Shown: positions 1-9,450, counted from the stretch's first letter. The stretch: 64,000 nt of DNA from Soonwooa sp. (GCF_030151385.1 NZ_JASLDS010000072.1:62001-126000), one strand, 5' to 3'. Made by a program: numbers and translations. Notes: generated from the letters alone by a model not told the origin.

Positions 1-269
1 AAAACGAAACTTCGTTAATTCCAGCAGTTTCGGGAGAAAACATTATTCACTTTTCGTCACTTCCTTGGTTGAATTTCACTTCACTTTCGCATGCAAGAAG
101 TTTTAGTTTTCCAGATAGCGCACCAAAAATTTCGTTTGGAAAAATTTATGACGAGGGTGATTCTAAGAAAATGTCGGTTTCCATTCATGTTCATCATGCT
201 TTGATGGATGGTTTGCACGTTTCGCAGTTTGTGGATGCTTTTCAGAAGTTGTTGGATGAGGAAGTGTAA
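1..269 (+). CDS. Chloramphenicol acetyltransferase-like protein (CatA family), 3' part
   Basis: Only the C-terminal ~88 residues are in the window; the frame is open from base 3. The family transfers acetyl from acetyl-CoA to a hydroxyl acceptor. The diagnostic motif HHALMDG (HHxxxDG, with the catalytic histidine) lies at bases 192-212, at its usual place near the C-terminus, and the PWLNFTS stretch before it fits the family. Substrate specificity cannot be judged from this part, so chloramphenicol resistance is not implied. Confidence 0.8.
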   Translation, partial: NETSLIPAVSGENIIHFSSLPWLNFTSLSHARSFSFPDSAPKISFGKIYDEGDSKKMSVSIHVHHALMDGLHVSQFVDAFQKLLDEEV

Positions 270-365
270 ATTTTTGACTTTTTGCTAAGAACACGTAAAT
301 TGTCATTTTGTTATTCAACTTTATAGAAAGCGAAAATCTTAACTTTGAAAAAAATAAAAGTACAA

Positions 366-1160
366 GTGAAAAAACAATTTTTGTCATTAGTTTTCGTAGC
401 ATTAATCTCTCATCCTTTTTTTGGACAAACATTACCCGATCTGATCCCTTTTTTGAAAGGCAAGAAATTTGGGTATGTGGATGCCAGCGGCAAAATGATT
501 ATTCAACCGAAGTTCAATAATGCTTATCCATTTGGCTATTCACATGATTATTCCACATATCCTGGTTTTGCTTTGGTTCAGATAGGAAAAACTATGTTCT
601 TGGTTGATAAGAATGCTAATCTTATGAAAGAATCTGACTTTTCGAAGAAAAATGAATCGCCTTATCTTCCACCTCCTCAAGTCGAAGAATTACGTCTATT
701 TTCCTATGAAATTTTCGAAAAAGATGGTAAGAAAGGAATCCAAGATGAAAACAAAAACATTATTTTGGAAGCAATTTATTCAGAGATTGATTTGCATAGT
801 TTTAGGGATTCCTATTATGATGAAGCATCTAAAACTATAAGAAAACCGACTTTTGCGATTACGAGAAAAGACGACAAAGAAGTCATGGTGCGCGTGGACA
901 AATTGAAAATTTATGATGATATTTTTCTGTCTTCATTTAGCGAAAATTCTAATCATATGATTGTGTGGGTAGCAAAAGATGGAAAAACTATTAATAATGG
1001 GGTTTTGCTGGAAGATCGTTTAATTCTTGTTGATCCTAAATTTACGAGAATTCATAAGTACTACGAAGATTCTGGTCTAATGAATGTTGATCAGGTTGTT
1101 GGTGAACATCCAGTTAGTTTTTATATCGATAGTACTGGGAAATCTTATTTTCAACCTTAA
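366..1160 (+). CDS. Secreted WG-repeat-like protein
   Basis: About 264 residues with an N-terminal signal peptide (MKKQFLSLVFVALISHPFFGQ). The mature part opens with a WG-repeat-like unit (KKFGYVDASGKMIIQPKF) and has a weaker second unit (GKKGIQDENKNIILEAIY). WG repeats form beta-rich extracytoplasmic domains of unknown role. I chose the GTG at 366; a TTG at 345 is also in frame but lies inside a TAACTTTG box (340-347) that looks like a -7 promoter element. The next gene starts 13 bases downstream, so the two are probably co-transcribed. Confidence 0.75.
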   Translation: MKKQFLSLVFVALISHPFFGQTLPDLIPFLKGKKFGYVDASGKMIIQPKFNNAYPFGYSHDYSTYPGFALVQIGKTMFLVDKNANLMKESDFSKKNESPYLPPPQVEELRLFSYEIFEKDGKKGIQDENKNIILEAIYSEIDLHSFRDSYYDEASKTIRKPTFAITRKDDKEVMVRVDKLKIYDDIFLSSFSENSNHMIVWVAKDGKTINNGVLLEDRLILVDPKFTRIHKYYEDSGLMNVDQVVGEHPVSFYIDSTGKSYFQP

Positions 1161-1173
1161 TCTTTCAAAGTTT

Positions 1174-1842
1174 ATGAATATGAAAAAGAGACTATTTCTA
1201 AATCTTCTTGGAAGCGCAATGCTTTTGTTGATGTTTAACTGCAAAAGCAAGCAAGGTTCGGCTGTACTCAAAATTGATTCAGGAATAAAAGAAGAAGCGC
1301 TTAAAAATATAAGCACTAAGAATGAACCCACGATTTATTCGATGGATTCTATTTATGAAAGCACGTATATGGCAAAAAATATGGCTGCTGATACTATTGT
1401 TTTCGATAATTTGGATAACCTTTATCAAAAAAAGAACTTCATGTGTAATCATTACTATGATAATGATACATTAGTTATTCGTGGTGGTTTTGGCGCTCGT
1501 TTCCAAATGTATGGTTTTATAGCAAAAGTATTTCCCGATCAACGATCAGAAGTAAAACTCCGATTGTATTGGCCTTATCCTTCGTATTTTAAAACACTGG
1601 ATCAAGAATATGCAAAAAGTGAAGTTATAGTTTCGACCAAAGAAAGTCAATTAACTTTAAGTAATCTACCAAAATCAAAAAATGATCGAAAACATATTTA
1701 TGGCTTAGTTCAGTTTATAAGTGATCCATATTATGTTGAAATGAAGGATCCTAAAACGCAGAAAATGTATAAAGAAAAGAATAATTTCGAGTTTAAGATT
1801 TATTTTGATAGTCGATATTTTGATGACTCAAAACTGGAATGA
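1174..1842 (+). CDS. Putative lipoprotein of unknown function
   Basis: About 222 residues beginning MNMKKRLFLNLLGSAMLLL followed by a lipobox-like Cys (LMFNCKS), so it is probably exported and lipid-anchored. The frame is open from further upstream (1084), but that part overlaps the preceding gene; the ATG at 1174 gives the proper signal sequence. I recognise no domain. It follows the WG-repeat gene by 13 bases and probably shares its transcript. Confidence 0.7.
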   Translation: MNMKKRLFLNLLGSAMLLLMFNCKSKQGSAVLKIDSGIKEEALKNISTKNEPTIYSMDSIYESTYMAKNMAADTIVFDNLDNLYQKKNFMCNHYYDNDTLVIRGGFGARFQMYGFIAKVFPDQRSEVKLRLYWPYPSYFKTLDQEYAKSEVIVSTKESQLTLSNLPKSKNDRKHIYGLVQFISDPYYVEMKDPKTQKMYKEKNNFEFKIYFDSRYFDDSKLE

Positions 1843-1933
1843 TTCGAAGTGATTTAATCTAATGCTGTTTTGAAATGGACGAATTTTCTAATAATCGTTA
1901 ATGTCTTTTAAAGTCCTATCAAAAAAAATATGA

Positions 1934-2362
1934 TCAATCTTTTAGAACAACATTATAGATTGTTTGCGTATTGGAAGCATCCACGCCTTCAAAATCAACT
2001 TTTTCAATAACGTAACCACTGCATTTTCCAGTCAATTCTTTTGAAATGACCTTAATGGTGAAATTTTTGAATGGTGTTGAAATATCAAATTTTTCTGCAC
2101 CATTGTACCAACCAGTTCCACCAACAGCGATATAATGATTCTGAATTTCTTGTAAATTAACGGTTGGCTTGTAATCACTTTTTTGAGATGTAATTTTTAA
2201 GTCAGAAACTTTTAGCTCATTGGTTTCAATAAGATTATGACCTTTAGAATCAACTAGATTAAGGATTACCGGCTGAGGATTGGTAAAGCAATCATAGCCA
2301 TCGTGTCGACAAGATATTAAAAAAAGAACTATTGCTAAAAAGCTGAAAAATTTGATTTTCAT
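1934..2362 (-). CDS. Small putative lipoprotein
   Basis: 142 residues with a type II signal peptide (MKIKFFSFLAIVLFLISC, lipobox LISC). The mature part (roughly residues 19-142) has Cys at about 25 and 114 and looks beta-rich. I do not recognise the family. It is a single gene convergent with the preceding pair. Confidence 0.7.
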   Translation of the reverse strand: MKIKFFSFLAIVLFLISCRHDGYDCFTNPQPVILNLVDSKGHNLIETNELKVSDLKITSQKSDYKPTVNLQEIQNHYIAVGGTGWYNGAEKFDISTPFKNFTIKVISKELTGKCSGYVIEKVDFEGVDASNTQTIYNVVLKD

Positions 2363-2614
2363 TTCTTTATGTTTATGGGATAAATATAAGAATCATTCGC
2401 ATAAATCTCGCTTTTTATGAATTAATTATAATTGTTTTTTAATTTCAATTATCTTTGTTTTATAAAACACAAACCAATGATTTCTATTTTTAACAATTCG
2501 AAGATCCTTTTGGATATCCATCATCAGCATTTTTGTTAGTTTTTTTTGAATTTTAGATTCAAAATTTTAGATTTTATTTTTATTCTCTTTTTAATTTTTT
2601 CAACGACAAAACTT

Positions 2615-4213
2615 ATGCTACACGAGCTTTTGCCATTTGGCTTGATCATGGTTTTTATCATTGTGTTGCTCAATATCTGGGCAACAAAACTCAAAATCGC
2701 TTATCCCATTTTATTGGTTTTGGCAGGATTGGGAATTAGTTTTATACCAGAATTGCCTGTAATACATATCGATCCAGATATGATTTTCTTTATTTTTCTT
2801 CCTCCACTTTTATATGAGGCATCTTGGTCAGTTTCTTTTAAAGAAATGAAAAAGTGGTGGCGTATTATTGGTAGTTTCGCCTTTTTAGTTGTGTTTTTCA
2901 CTGCTTTCTTGGTAGCAATTACGACCAATTATTTTATTCCAGGATTTAGTATTGCTTTAGGATTTGTGTTGGGAGGTATTGTTTCACCACCTGATGCTGT
3001 CAGTACAGGAGCGATCACCAAATTTGTGAAAATTCCGAAGTCTACCTCTGCAATTTTGGAAGGCGAAAGTTTGTTAAATGACGCTTCTTCTTTAATTGTT
3101 TTTCGATTCGCTTTAGTAGCTGTAGGAACTGGGCAATTTATCTGGCAAACTGCTATCTTGGATTTTGTTTGGATGTTGGTTGGAGGAATAGGAATTGGTC
3201 TTATTGTGGCTTTTATTTTTATGCGAATTCATAAAAAATGGTCAACTGATCGTGTTTCGGATACAGCTTTAACGCTTATTGCACCTTATCTAATGTATTG
3301 GTTGGCTGAGCAGGCAAATTGTTCTGGCGTGTTGGCAGTTGTTAGTGGTGGATTATTTCTATCTTCACAAAGATTAAACTTCCTGAGCAGCAGTAGTCGG
3401 ATTACAGGATTTAGCGTTTGGCAAAGTTTTGTTTTTATATTAAATGGAATTGTTTTTCTCATTATAGGATTGGAATTACCCGAAATTGTTGATGGACTAA
3501 AAGCAAACGGAATTCCCCTTGAAAGTGCAATTCTATATGGAATTATTGTAACAGGTGTTTTAATTGGCGCAAGGATGATAAGCTCCTATATCGCCATTTT
3601 TGCAACCATGGTTTTCAGACCGAGTGTTGCACATAATATGCAACGGCAGGGTAGAAGTTGGTGGGCACCATTGGTAATGGGATGGACTGGTATGCGAGGC
3701 GTAGTGTCGTTGGCTGCAGCACTTTCAATACCCTTGACGGTTCATCAGACGGGAGAGCCTTTCCCGCATCGTAATCTTATTTTGTTTATTACTTTCGAAG
3801 CGATTTTGTTGACATTGGTTGTACAAGGTTTAACATTACCATGGATAATTAATAAGTTTAAACCGTTCCAAGGTCTAGCAAATCTTGAAAAAAATGAACA
3901 CGAAACACGTCTTCAAATAAAAAAAGGACTAAAACAACATGTCTACGATCACATCAAAAGCAAATATGAAAATGAAGAAAAATGGCAAGGTCATTCGGGG
4001 ATGGAACGTGTATTGCGCCATTGGGAAGAACAAGCTAACACACAAGATATTAGATGGATTGACGAAGATATAAAACAAGTGCTTTTGGAAATGTTTGAGA
4101 TGCAACGCGCCTATCTTCACGAGTTGGATAAAGATCCAAAAATTGATGAAGAAATTATAAGAATGCAAGTGTATCAAATTGATCTCGAAGAAGAAAGAAT
4201 TAGATATATTTAA
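2615..4213 (+). CDS. Na+/H+ antiporter, CPA1 (NhaP) family
   Basis: About 532 residues with some twelve transmembrane helices over the first ~400 and a charged, helical cytoplasmic tail of ~120. Family motifs are present: FLPPLLYEASW in the third helix region, SPPDAVSTGAI (about 124-134) and ESLLNDASS (about 151-159), where the ND pair is typical of electroneutral Na+/H+ exchangers. It exchanges Na+ (or K+) for H+ across the inner membrane and serves pH and salt homeostasis. The frame extends to a TTG at 2546, but the ATG at 2615 gives the usual N-terminus. The ion specificity is not visible. Confidence 0.9.
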   Translation: MLHELLPFGLIMVFIIVLLNIWATKLKIAYPILLVLAGLGISFIPELPVIHIDPDMIFFIFLPPLLYEASWSVSFKEMKKWWRIIGSFAFLVVFFTAFLVAITTNYFIPGFSIALGFVLGGIVSPPDAVSTGAITKFVKIPKSTSAILEGESLLNDASSLIVFRFALVAVGTGQFIWQTAILDFVWMLVGGIGIGLIVAFIFMRIHKKWSTDRVSDTALTLIAPYLMYWLAEQANCSGVLAVVSGGLFLSSQRLNFLSSSSRITGFSVWQSFVFILNGIVFLIIGLELPEIVDGLKANGIPLESAILYGIIVTGVLIGARMISSYIAIFATMVFRPSVAHNMQRQGRSWWAPLVMGWTGMRGVVSLAAALSIPLTVHQTGEPFPHRNLILFITFEAILLTLVVQGLTLPWIINKFKPFQGLANLEKNEHETRLQIKKGLKQHVYDHIKSKYENEEKWQGHSGMERVLRHWEEQANTQDIRWIDEDIKQVLLEMFEMQRAYLHELDKDPKIDEEIIRMQVYQIDLEEERIRYI

Positions 4214-4261
4214 AGTATTTTCAGATTTCAAACGTCTTTAATATATAACAGAAATTAAACA

Positions 4262-4906
4262 ATGAAAATAATTATAACAGGAACCACAGGCATGGTAGGT
4301 GAGGGCGTTTTATTAGAATGCCTTAATGATCCTAAAATTACAGAAGTTTTAAGTATTTCAAGAAAATCTTGTGGTATTAAAAATGATAAGTTAACAGAAC
4401 TTTTGATTCCAGATTTTACAAAAATTGAAGAGCATAAAAGTCAACTTTCTGGTTATGATGCTTGCTTTTTTTGCGCTGGAATTTCTTCTGTTGGTATGAA
4501 GGAGGAAAAGTATAGACAAATAACCTATGATACAACTATGGCCGTTGCAAAATGTCTCGTAGAGGTTAATCCTAATATGGTTTTTACTTATGTTAGTGGT
4601 TCTCACACGGATAGTACCGAAAAAGGTGGCGTGATGTGGGCTCGGGTAAAAGGCAAAACGGAAAATGACCTTATGAAACTTCCTTTTCGTCGTGTGGTCA
4701 ACTTTCGACCTGGCGGGATGATAGCGTATCCTGGACAACAATTTGCAAATAAAATCTATATTGTCATTGCAAAAGGTTTAAACTTTCTAATGCCTTCTAA
4801 AATCATTACTTTGAGCCAGTTAGGGCAAGCGATGATTCATTCTGTTGAACGCGACAACGTCAAAAGCATTCTTGAAATAAAAGATATTAAAGCATTAGCA
4901 AAATAA
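4262..4906 (+). CDS. NAD(P)-binding SDR-like (epimerase/oxidoreductase) protein
   Basis: 214 residues. The N-terminus is a dinucleotide-binding Rossmann motif (IIITGTTGMVGEGVL, TGxxGxxG). Compared with extended SDRs it is short, and no clear YxxxK catalytic pair is visible, so it belongs with atypical NmrA/HTATIP2-like Rossmann proteins. It starts 48 bases after the antiporter gene on the same strand. The substrate is unknown. Confidence 0.75.
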   Translation: MKIIITGTTGMVGEGVLLECLNDPKITEVLSISRKSCGIKNDKLTELLIPDFTKIEEHKSQLSGYDACFFCAGISSVGMKEEKYRQITYDTTMAVAKCLVEVNPNMVFTYVSGSHTDSTEKGGVMWARVKGKTENDLMKLPFRRVVNFRPGGMIAYPGQQFANKIYIVIAKGLNFLMPSKIITLSQLGQAMIHSVERDNVKSILEIKDIKALAK

Positions 4907-4925
4907 TCTGATAAAGAATTTATAC

Positions 4926-4963
4926 AGCGTTTCTAATCATTTATGGTTTTGAACGCTTTTTTT
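4926..4963 (+). terminator. Possible rho-independent terminator after the SDR gene
   Basis: Six-base arms AGCGTT (4926-4931) and AACGCT (4952-4957) are followed by a run of seven Ts. The 20-base loop is long, so the call is tentative. Confidence 0.4.
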
Positions 4964-5053
4964 CAGTGCCTTTTTTAAAGATAATGTGTCTAAAAATATC
5001 AATATATTTTTCATTTTTATTTTTGAAAAAAAAACATCACCTTTGCTTTATTA

Positions 5054-5137
5054 ATGGGGTGCCACAAAGTGTGGCTGAGATGATACCCAGGAACAATGTT
5101 CCGCACCTGGTCTGGATAATGCCAGCGTAGGGATTAT
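5054..5137 (+). promoter_or_regulatory. TPP riboswitch (THI element)
   Basis: The conserved THI-box blocks occur in order: GGGGTGC (5056-5062), GGCTGAGATGATACCC (5073-5088), ACCTGGTCTGGATAATGCCA (5105-5124) and GCGTAGGGA (5125-5133). These form the pyrimidine- and pyrophosphate-sensing arms of the thiamin pyrophosphate aptamer. It ends about 37 bases before the start of the transporter gene, placing the two-gene operon 5174-6779 under TPP repression. No strong intrinsic terminator lies between aptamer and gene, so control may be translational. Confidence 0.95.
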
Positions 5138-5173
5138 GTATTTATCATCTCATCATTTAATTTATAAAAGTTA

Positions 5174-5764
5174 ATGATGCAGGAATTTTTTCAACACACG
5201 ACTTGGCAGGAATGGCTAGGCGTTTTCTTTTCGGTTGTACAGGTTTTGTTAGCACGCAAAAACAATTCTAACAACTATCTTTTTGGTATTGCAGCTATTT
5301 CGTTGACGCTTTATGTGATGATTAAATCACTTTTGTACGCGGAGTTTACGCTTAATCTTTATTATCTGGTGATGAGCATCTACGGTTGGTTGTATTGGAA
5401 GTTTGGGAAGCAACAAGCTGAAACTAAAATTTCCTCAACTAACAATACAGAAAAGGCAATCACCCTTGGTATTGTCGTTGGCACATTTGTCTTGTTTTGG
5501 TTTTTCCTCACGCACTTCACAAACTCGGATGTGCCGATTTGGGATTCGTTGGTTAGTGCTTTCGCTTGGGCTGGAATGTGGCTGATGGCTAGACGTAAAG
5601 TAGAAAATTGGATTTTGCTAAATATCAGCAATATAATCTCGATACCGTTGATGATACATAAACACTTGTATCTCTACGCAGTTTTGACGAGTTTCTTATT
5701 TACTGTTGCTGTCTTTGGTTACTTCGAATGGAAAAAAATTATTAATTCTCAGAAGAATGTTTGA
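5174..5764 (+). CDS. pnuT: PnuC-family vitamin transporter, probably thiamin (PnuT)
   Basis: 196 residues, hydrophobic throughout, with about seven transmembrane helices and the PnuC-family stretches LYYLVMSIYGWLYW and SAFAWAGMWLMARRKVENW. PnuC proteins carry nicotinamide riboside; the Bacteroidota paralogue PnuT carries thiamin and is typically controlled by a TPP riboswitch. The riboswitch directly upstream is the reason for calling this PnuT. The start has ATG ATG at 5174/5177. Its last 8 bases overlap the start of the next gene, which suggests translational coupling. Confidence 0.85.
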   Translation: MMQEFFQHTTWQEWLGVFFSVVQVLLARKNNSNNYLFGIAAISLTLYVMIKSLLYAEFTLNLYYLVMSIYGWLYWKFGKQQAETKISSTNNTEKAITLGIVVGTFVLFWFFLTHFTNSDVPIWDSLVSAFAWAGMWLMARRKVENWILLNISNIISIPLMIHKHLYLYAVLTSFLFTVAVFGYFEWKKIINSQKNV

Positions 5765-6779
5765 AGATTTCAATTTAACGGAAGAAAAATTTGTCATATC
5801 GGAAGCACAGATGCAGGAGATTTACGATAAGGAAAGTCTCTGGATATGGGTTCCAAAAATCTATGGTGGATTAGGATGTAATTTTGCGCAAGGTTTACAA
5901 ATTCTTTATGATTGGGCAAAAAAGGATGGAAGTCTCGGCTGGATGATAACACTTTGTTCTGGTGCTAATTATTTCTCTCGAAATCTAAAGCCAGAAGTGG
6001 CAATGCTTATTTTTAACAATAAAAAAACTTGTTTTGGAGGAAGTGGAATGATTGGTGGGACAGCAGAAATCCTTGATGATAAAACTTACCTCATCAATGG
6101 ACTTTGGCGCTACGCAACAGGAGCACCTCATCTTACGCATTTCACGTTAAATGCTATTATCACAGAGAATGGCATTCCAATAAAGGACAATGATAATAAT
6201 GAAGTTGTTCGTTCTTTTGTAATTCCAAAGGACAAAATTGCAGTTATTCCAGATTGGAAATCGATGGGGATGAAATCTACTGGAACTTATTCGTTTTCTG
6301 TTGAGAATGTAGAAGTTGGGGCAGATTACAGTTTTGTGTATAATGAGTTCTTTTCTGATGATGTCATGGATAAAATTCCATTTCGTGTTTTTGCAGATTT
6401 AACCTTGTTGGTAAATTATCTTGGTCTTGCAGATCATTTTATGAAAGAGGCTGAAAAGCTGCGTCCACAATTAGATTTGAAGACTTTTAAGACTTCTATT
6501 GAATATCATTTGAGCATTGTTTTTGATTACGCACGTGATGTTGAGAATATACTAAGTCATCATGATGTTGTGTCTGAAGAAAAACAAAAGCAGATTCATC
6601 AGTATGGCGTGGATCTGGTTCAAAATCTATCAAGTCAAATTATCAGCATTTATCGTCAATTAGGAATTTCAGCAACCGATACCAAGTCGGAAGTCTACAA
6701 GATATTTTGTGATTATTTTACTGCTGCAATGCATGCTAATTTTCGTAAAGCCGCAGCAGAAGTAGATTTTTCATTTTAG
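5757..6779 (+). CDS. Acyl-CoA dehydrogenase-fold flavoprotein in a thiamin operon
   Basis: 340 residues from the ATG at 5757. It has the layout of ACAD/group D flavin monooxygenases: an N-terminal helical part with WVPKIYGGLG and the DGSLGWMITL stretch, a central beta domain (FGGSGMIGGTAEILDD, then WKSMGMKSTGTYSF at about 160-180), and a C-terminal helical bundle. I do not see the catalytic Glu motif (YEGT) of true acyl-CoA dehydrogenases, which favours a monooxygenase-like or other flavin chemistry. The start overlaps pnuT by 8 bases, so it is expressed with the transporter under TPP control. A role in using or modifying a thiamin compound is an inference from context. Confidence 0.8.
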   Translation: MFEDFNLTEEKFVISEAQMQEIYDKESLWIWVPKIYGGLGCNFAQGLQILYDWAKKDGSLGWMITLCSGANYFSRNLKPEVAMLIFNNKKTCFGGSGMIGGTAEILDDKTYLINGLWRYATGAPHLTHFTLNAIITENGIPIKDNDNNEVVRSFVIPKDKIAVIPDWKSMGMKSTGTYSFSVENVEVGADYSFVYNEFFSDDVMDKIPFRVFADLTLLVNYLGLADHFMKEAEKLRPQLDLKTFKTSIEYHLSIVFDYARDVENILSHHDVVSEEKQKQIHQYGVDLVQNLSSQIISIYRQLGISATDTKSEVYKIFCDYFTAAMHANFRKAAAEVDFSF

Positions 6780-6850
6780 CTAATAAATTCAAGAAGCATT
6801 TTTGAAAATGTTCTTTGTTGCGTTAAAGAAAATCTAACCGAAAAATAAGC

Positions 6851-7480
6851 TTAGTTTTCACATAATGATTTTAGCACATTTGTTCTGTATTCGCTATCTT
6901 TTTCGTTGAACTCGACGGTGTTATTTCCAAGGTTAAGGTTGATGAAAAGTTCTGCATAATCGTTTTCATCGGCTTCGTCATTAAAAAATGCTTTGAATTT
7001 GTAATAGTTCGGTTTCGAAAGATCACTTGTATTTTCATTTAATGGAAAAACGGTTACTTTTACAGGTTTTTTCGAAAACTTTGAAGTTGATTTTAGTTCA
7101 TAAATCTTCGCTAAAGCAGCAACAAAATTGTCACTTTCCGTTCCGATAGATTCTAAAGTTATTCCATTTTTAACAAAGCTTCCGCTATTAATATTGGCGT
7201 CTTTGGAAATGCCTGCCGCAATATTATTAACTATTGATAGTTTTAATCCAACAATATTATTTTCGTATTTTCCTTTGACAAGGTAAGTGAAGTTATTGTC
7301 TTGTTTGCTCACCTCTACGATTTTGAGAACAATATCTTTAAAATCTTCCTCAGGATTTTCAACATTAGTTATGTTTGGAAGATTCTCTTCAGAAGAATTG
7401 GTCTTATTGCATCCAAATAAACTTAGAAAAAAGCTCATTAATACTATTGTTTTATAAAAGTTAATTTTAGGTAGTTTCAT
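6851..7480 (-). CDS. Putative lipoprotein, unknown function
   Basis: 209 residues with a lipoprotein signal (LMSFFLSLFGCNKTNS, lipobox LFGC). The mature part (about 24-209) starts with an acidic, Asn-rich linker and has no domain I recognise. It is the last of three consecutive minus-strand lipoprotein genes (6851-8897). Confidence 0.7.
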   Translation of the reverse strand: MKLPKINFYKTIVLMSFFLSLFGCNKTNSSEENLPNITNVENPEEDFKDIVLKIVEVSKQDNNFTYLVKGKYENNIVGLKLSIVNNIAAGISKDANINSGSFVKNGITLESIGTESDNFVAALAKIYELKSTSKFSKKPVKVTVFPLNENTSDLSKPNYYKFKAFFNDEADENDYAELFINLNLGNNTVEFNEKDSEYRTNVLKSLCEN

Positions 7481-7553
7481 TTTATGCTAATTTTGGTGGT
7501 TAGTTATCTGTATTACTTTTAAAGAAAGTTTCTTTAAAAATTTTGTAAAGATG

Positions 7554-8252
7554 CTACTTGACATAGTCACGCGAAGTTGTTCCAAAATTCTTGTTTTCTC
7601 TATCCATTTGTTCCACAAAATCCTTGTAAGTATAGTTGTCATTTTTATGCTCGGGTTTGCTTTTTTCGTCTAAATATTGTCCATAAAAACCACTAAAATC
7701 ACCACCTTCATAAAACCACCATTTAACGAAAGGATTATCTGGCGATGCATAAAAGATTGTTAAAATAGCTGTTTTAGTTTTTTTATCAAAAATATAGGCG
7801 ACATCATTTAGTCTCAAAGTGTAATAATTATTAGCTTTTTTCCATATTCGATCTCTAGATGGAAGCGCATCGTTTTTGTAATAATAATGATAATCTGTTG
7901 GTCCTAGCTTTTCTTCAAGTTTCTTTACCAAAGCATCCGTTTTCTTTGCATCTTCTGTAAAAAGACTTACAGCCACAACTTTTTTACTTGATTTTGAAAC
8001 ATACAAAATGGCAGAGTTATCAATAATATCTTTCTCTGCCAACCCAACACCATCGAAGTTAAGTAGATCTTTATCGTAAGATTTATACAAATCCATTTTT
8101 TGATTCGGATATTCGTAATAAGGTAAAACCTCGTAATTCTTCGAAATAGAATCCAACGCGATTGGCAATTGCACTTGTCCCCAATCAAGTTTTTTATCTT
8201 GGCAGGAATGGAACAATTGTAAAAAAACAAATAATAAAATTAAATTCTTCAT
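7554..8252 (-). CDS. Putative lipoprotein, unknown function
   Basis: 232 residues starting MKNLILLFVFLQLFHSC (lipobox FHSC). The mature protein is rich in Tyr, Asp and Lys; a central stretch of the type VVAVSLFTEDAKKTDALVKK, followed by tyrosine-rich strands, looks like an alpha/beta domain. I know no family. It lies between two other lipoprotein genes on the same strand, 57 and 73 bases apart. Confidence 0.7.
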   Translation of the reverse strand: MKNLILLFVFLQLFHSCQDKKLDWGQVQLPIALDSISKNYEVLPYYEYPNQKMDLYKSYDKDLLNFDGVGLAEKDIIDNSAILYVSKSSKKVVAVSLFTEDAKKTDALVKKLEEKLGPTDYHYYYKNDALPSRDRIWKKANNYYTLRLNDVAYIFDKKTKTAILTIFYASPDNPFVKWWFYEGGDFSGFYGQYLDEKSKPEHKNDNYTYKDFVEQMDRENKNFGTTSRDYVK

Positions 8253-8309
8253 TTGTTGTAAAAGATATAACTATTTTTCAGTTATGACAATATTTGTAGA
8301 AGTTCTTAC

Positions 8310-8897
8310 TTAATCAAGATATTTGGTTTTGCTGTAATCTATTTTATAATCTCCGTTTTCGAGTACAAGCACAACATCACTAGTCGTTTTCATCTCGTCT
8401 CCGTAATTGACAAAAACGCGGTATTTGAGATCTGCAAGTTTCTCAATTTTGAGATCATTGATGCTTTCTGAATCATCGTTTCCTCTTCCGAAAAGCCACG
8501 GCGCACCAGTTTCATCCGTTCTTAACTCATAGATGTTGGACCATTTCTTTTTGTATTTCTTCTCGGCGATTTGTCTTTCTACTTCGGTTAAATTAGATGC
8601 TTCAAAAATCTCTTCCGAGTCCGTCATGAAGTCATAAAAACGCTTTGTACAAAGTTGTTTCTCTTTCTCTATGTAAAAACAATGCTTTTGACCATCTTTA
8701 CATTTGAAAATATCACTTAGCCATTCTGCCGTTTCATCTTTATTATCAATGTCTGCATTGGTTTTATCATCTTTAACATCACTAGGCGTTTGTAATACTT
8801 GAGGCTCCGAATTCGATGTTTTCGAAACTTCATTTTTCTTGCTACAAGCGTTAAAGACAAAAAGTGTAACAACGAAAATTACAGTTTTATTTATCAT
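8310..8897 (-). CDS. Putative lipoprotein, unknown function
   Basis: 195 residues with a short lipoprotein signal (VTLFVFNACSKK). A low-complexity Asp/Lys/Ser linker of about 40 residues is followed by a domain with Cys residues in FKCKDGQKHCFYI and LCTKRFY. The family is not recognised. It is the first gene of the three-lipoprotein run. Confidence 0.7.
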   Translation of the reverse strand: MINKTVIFVVTLFVFNACSKKNEVSKTSNSEPQVLQTPSDVKDDKTNADIDNKDETAEWLSDIFKCKDGQKHCFYIEKEKQLCTKRFYDFMTDSEEIFEASNLTEVERQIAEKKYKKKWSNIYELRTDETGAPWLFGRGNDDSESINDLKIEKLADLKYRVFVNYGDEMKTTSDVVLVLENGDYKIDYSKTKYLD

Positions 8898-9020
8898 AGT
8901 TTTTTATTCATTTTGAAAGCTTCTTTAAAAGTAAATAAAAAGACTGTATGATATCTCAATTTTAAGAGTACTTGCAAAAATATTATATCACTAGGTGAGG
9001 ACTCGGTAAAATGAAAATGT

Positions 9021-9353
9021 CTAGTGCGCATCCATTTTTGAGAATATATTGATAATGGCAACACCGATTATTATAAATAAAAGACCGATAATAGCAGGTA
9101 AATCAGGTGTTTGTTTAAAAACCAAAATGCCAATAATGGTGATAAAAACAATCCCAACGCCTGACCAAATGGCGTAAGCAATCCCCATCGGTATGGTGCG
9201 AAGTGATAAACTTAGAAAATAAAAGGCAACCAAATAACCAACAACAGTAATAATAGAGGGAACAAGCTTGCTAAACTCCTCAGATTTTTTGAGGTAAGTG
9301 GTCGCAAGAATTTCGAATGCGATGGCGATTAATAGATACAAAGTCCCTTTCAT
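9021..9353 (-). CDS. Small multidrug resistance (SMR/EmrE-type) exporter
   Basis: 110 residues with four transmembrane helices. It has the SMR hallmarks: Glu14 in the first helix (AIAFEILATTYLKKSE), equivalent to the proton/drug-coupling Glu14 of EmrE, and the AYAIWSGVG signature in the third. SMR proteins work as antiparallel dimers that exchange cationic compounds for protons. It diverges from a MarR-type regulator 141 bases away, which may control it. Confidence 0.92.
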   Translation of the reverse strand: MKGTLYLLIAIAFEILATTYLKKSEEFSKLVPSIITVVGYLVAFYFLSLSLRTIPMGIAYAIWSGVGIVFITIIGILVFKQTPDLPAIIGLLFIIIGVAIINIFSKMDAH

Positions 9354-9450
9354 ACAAGCAAAAATACAAAAAAGGCATTAAGTTTTTTCAATAAAAAAAC
9401 AGCTAAAGCTAGAGTAGAGCTCGGTCAATTTTTAATTAATTTAAAATTTA

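Noticed and set aside
345..365. TTG start at 345 for the WG-repeat gene
   Set aside because: It lies within a TAACTTTG box that is more likely the promoter -7 element. The GTG at 366 leaves a standard signal peptide.
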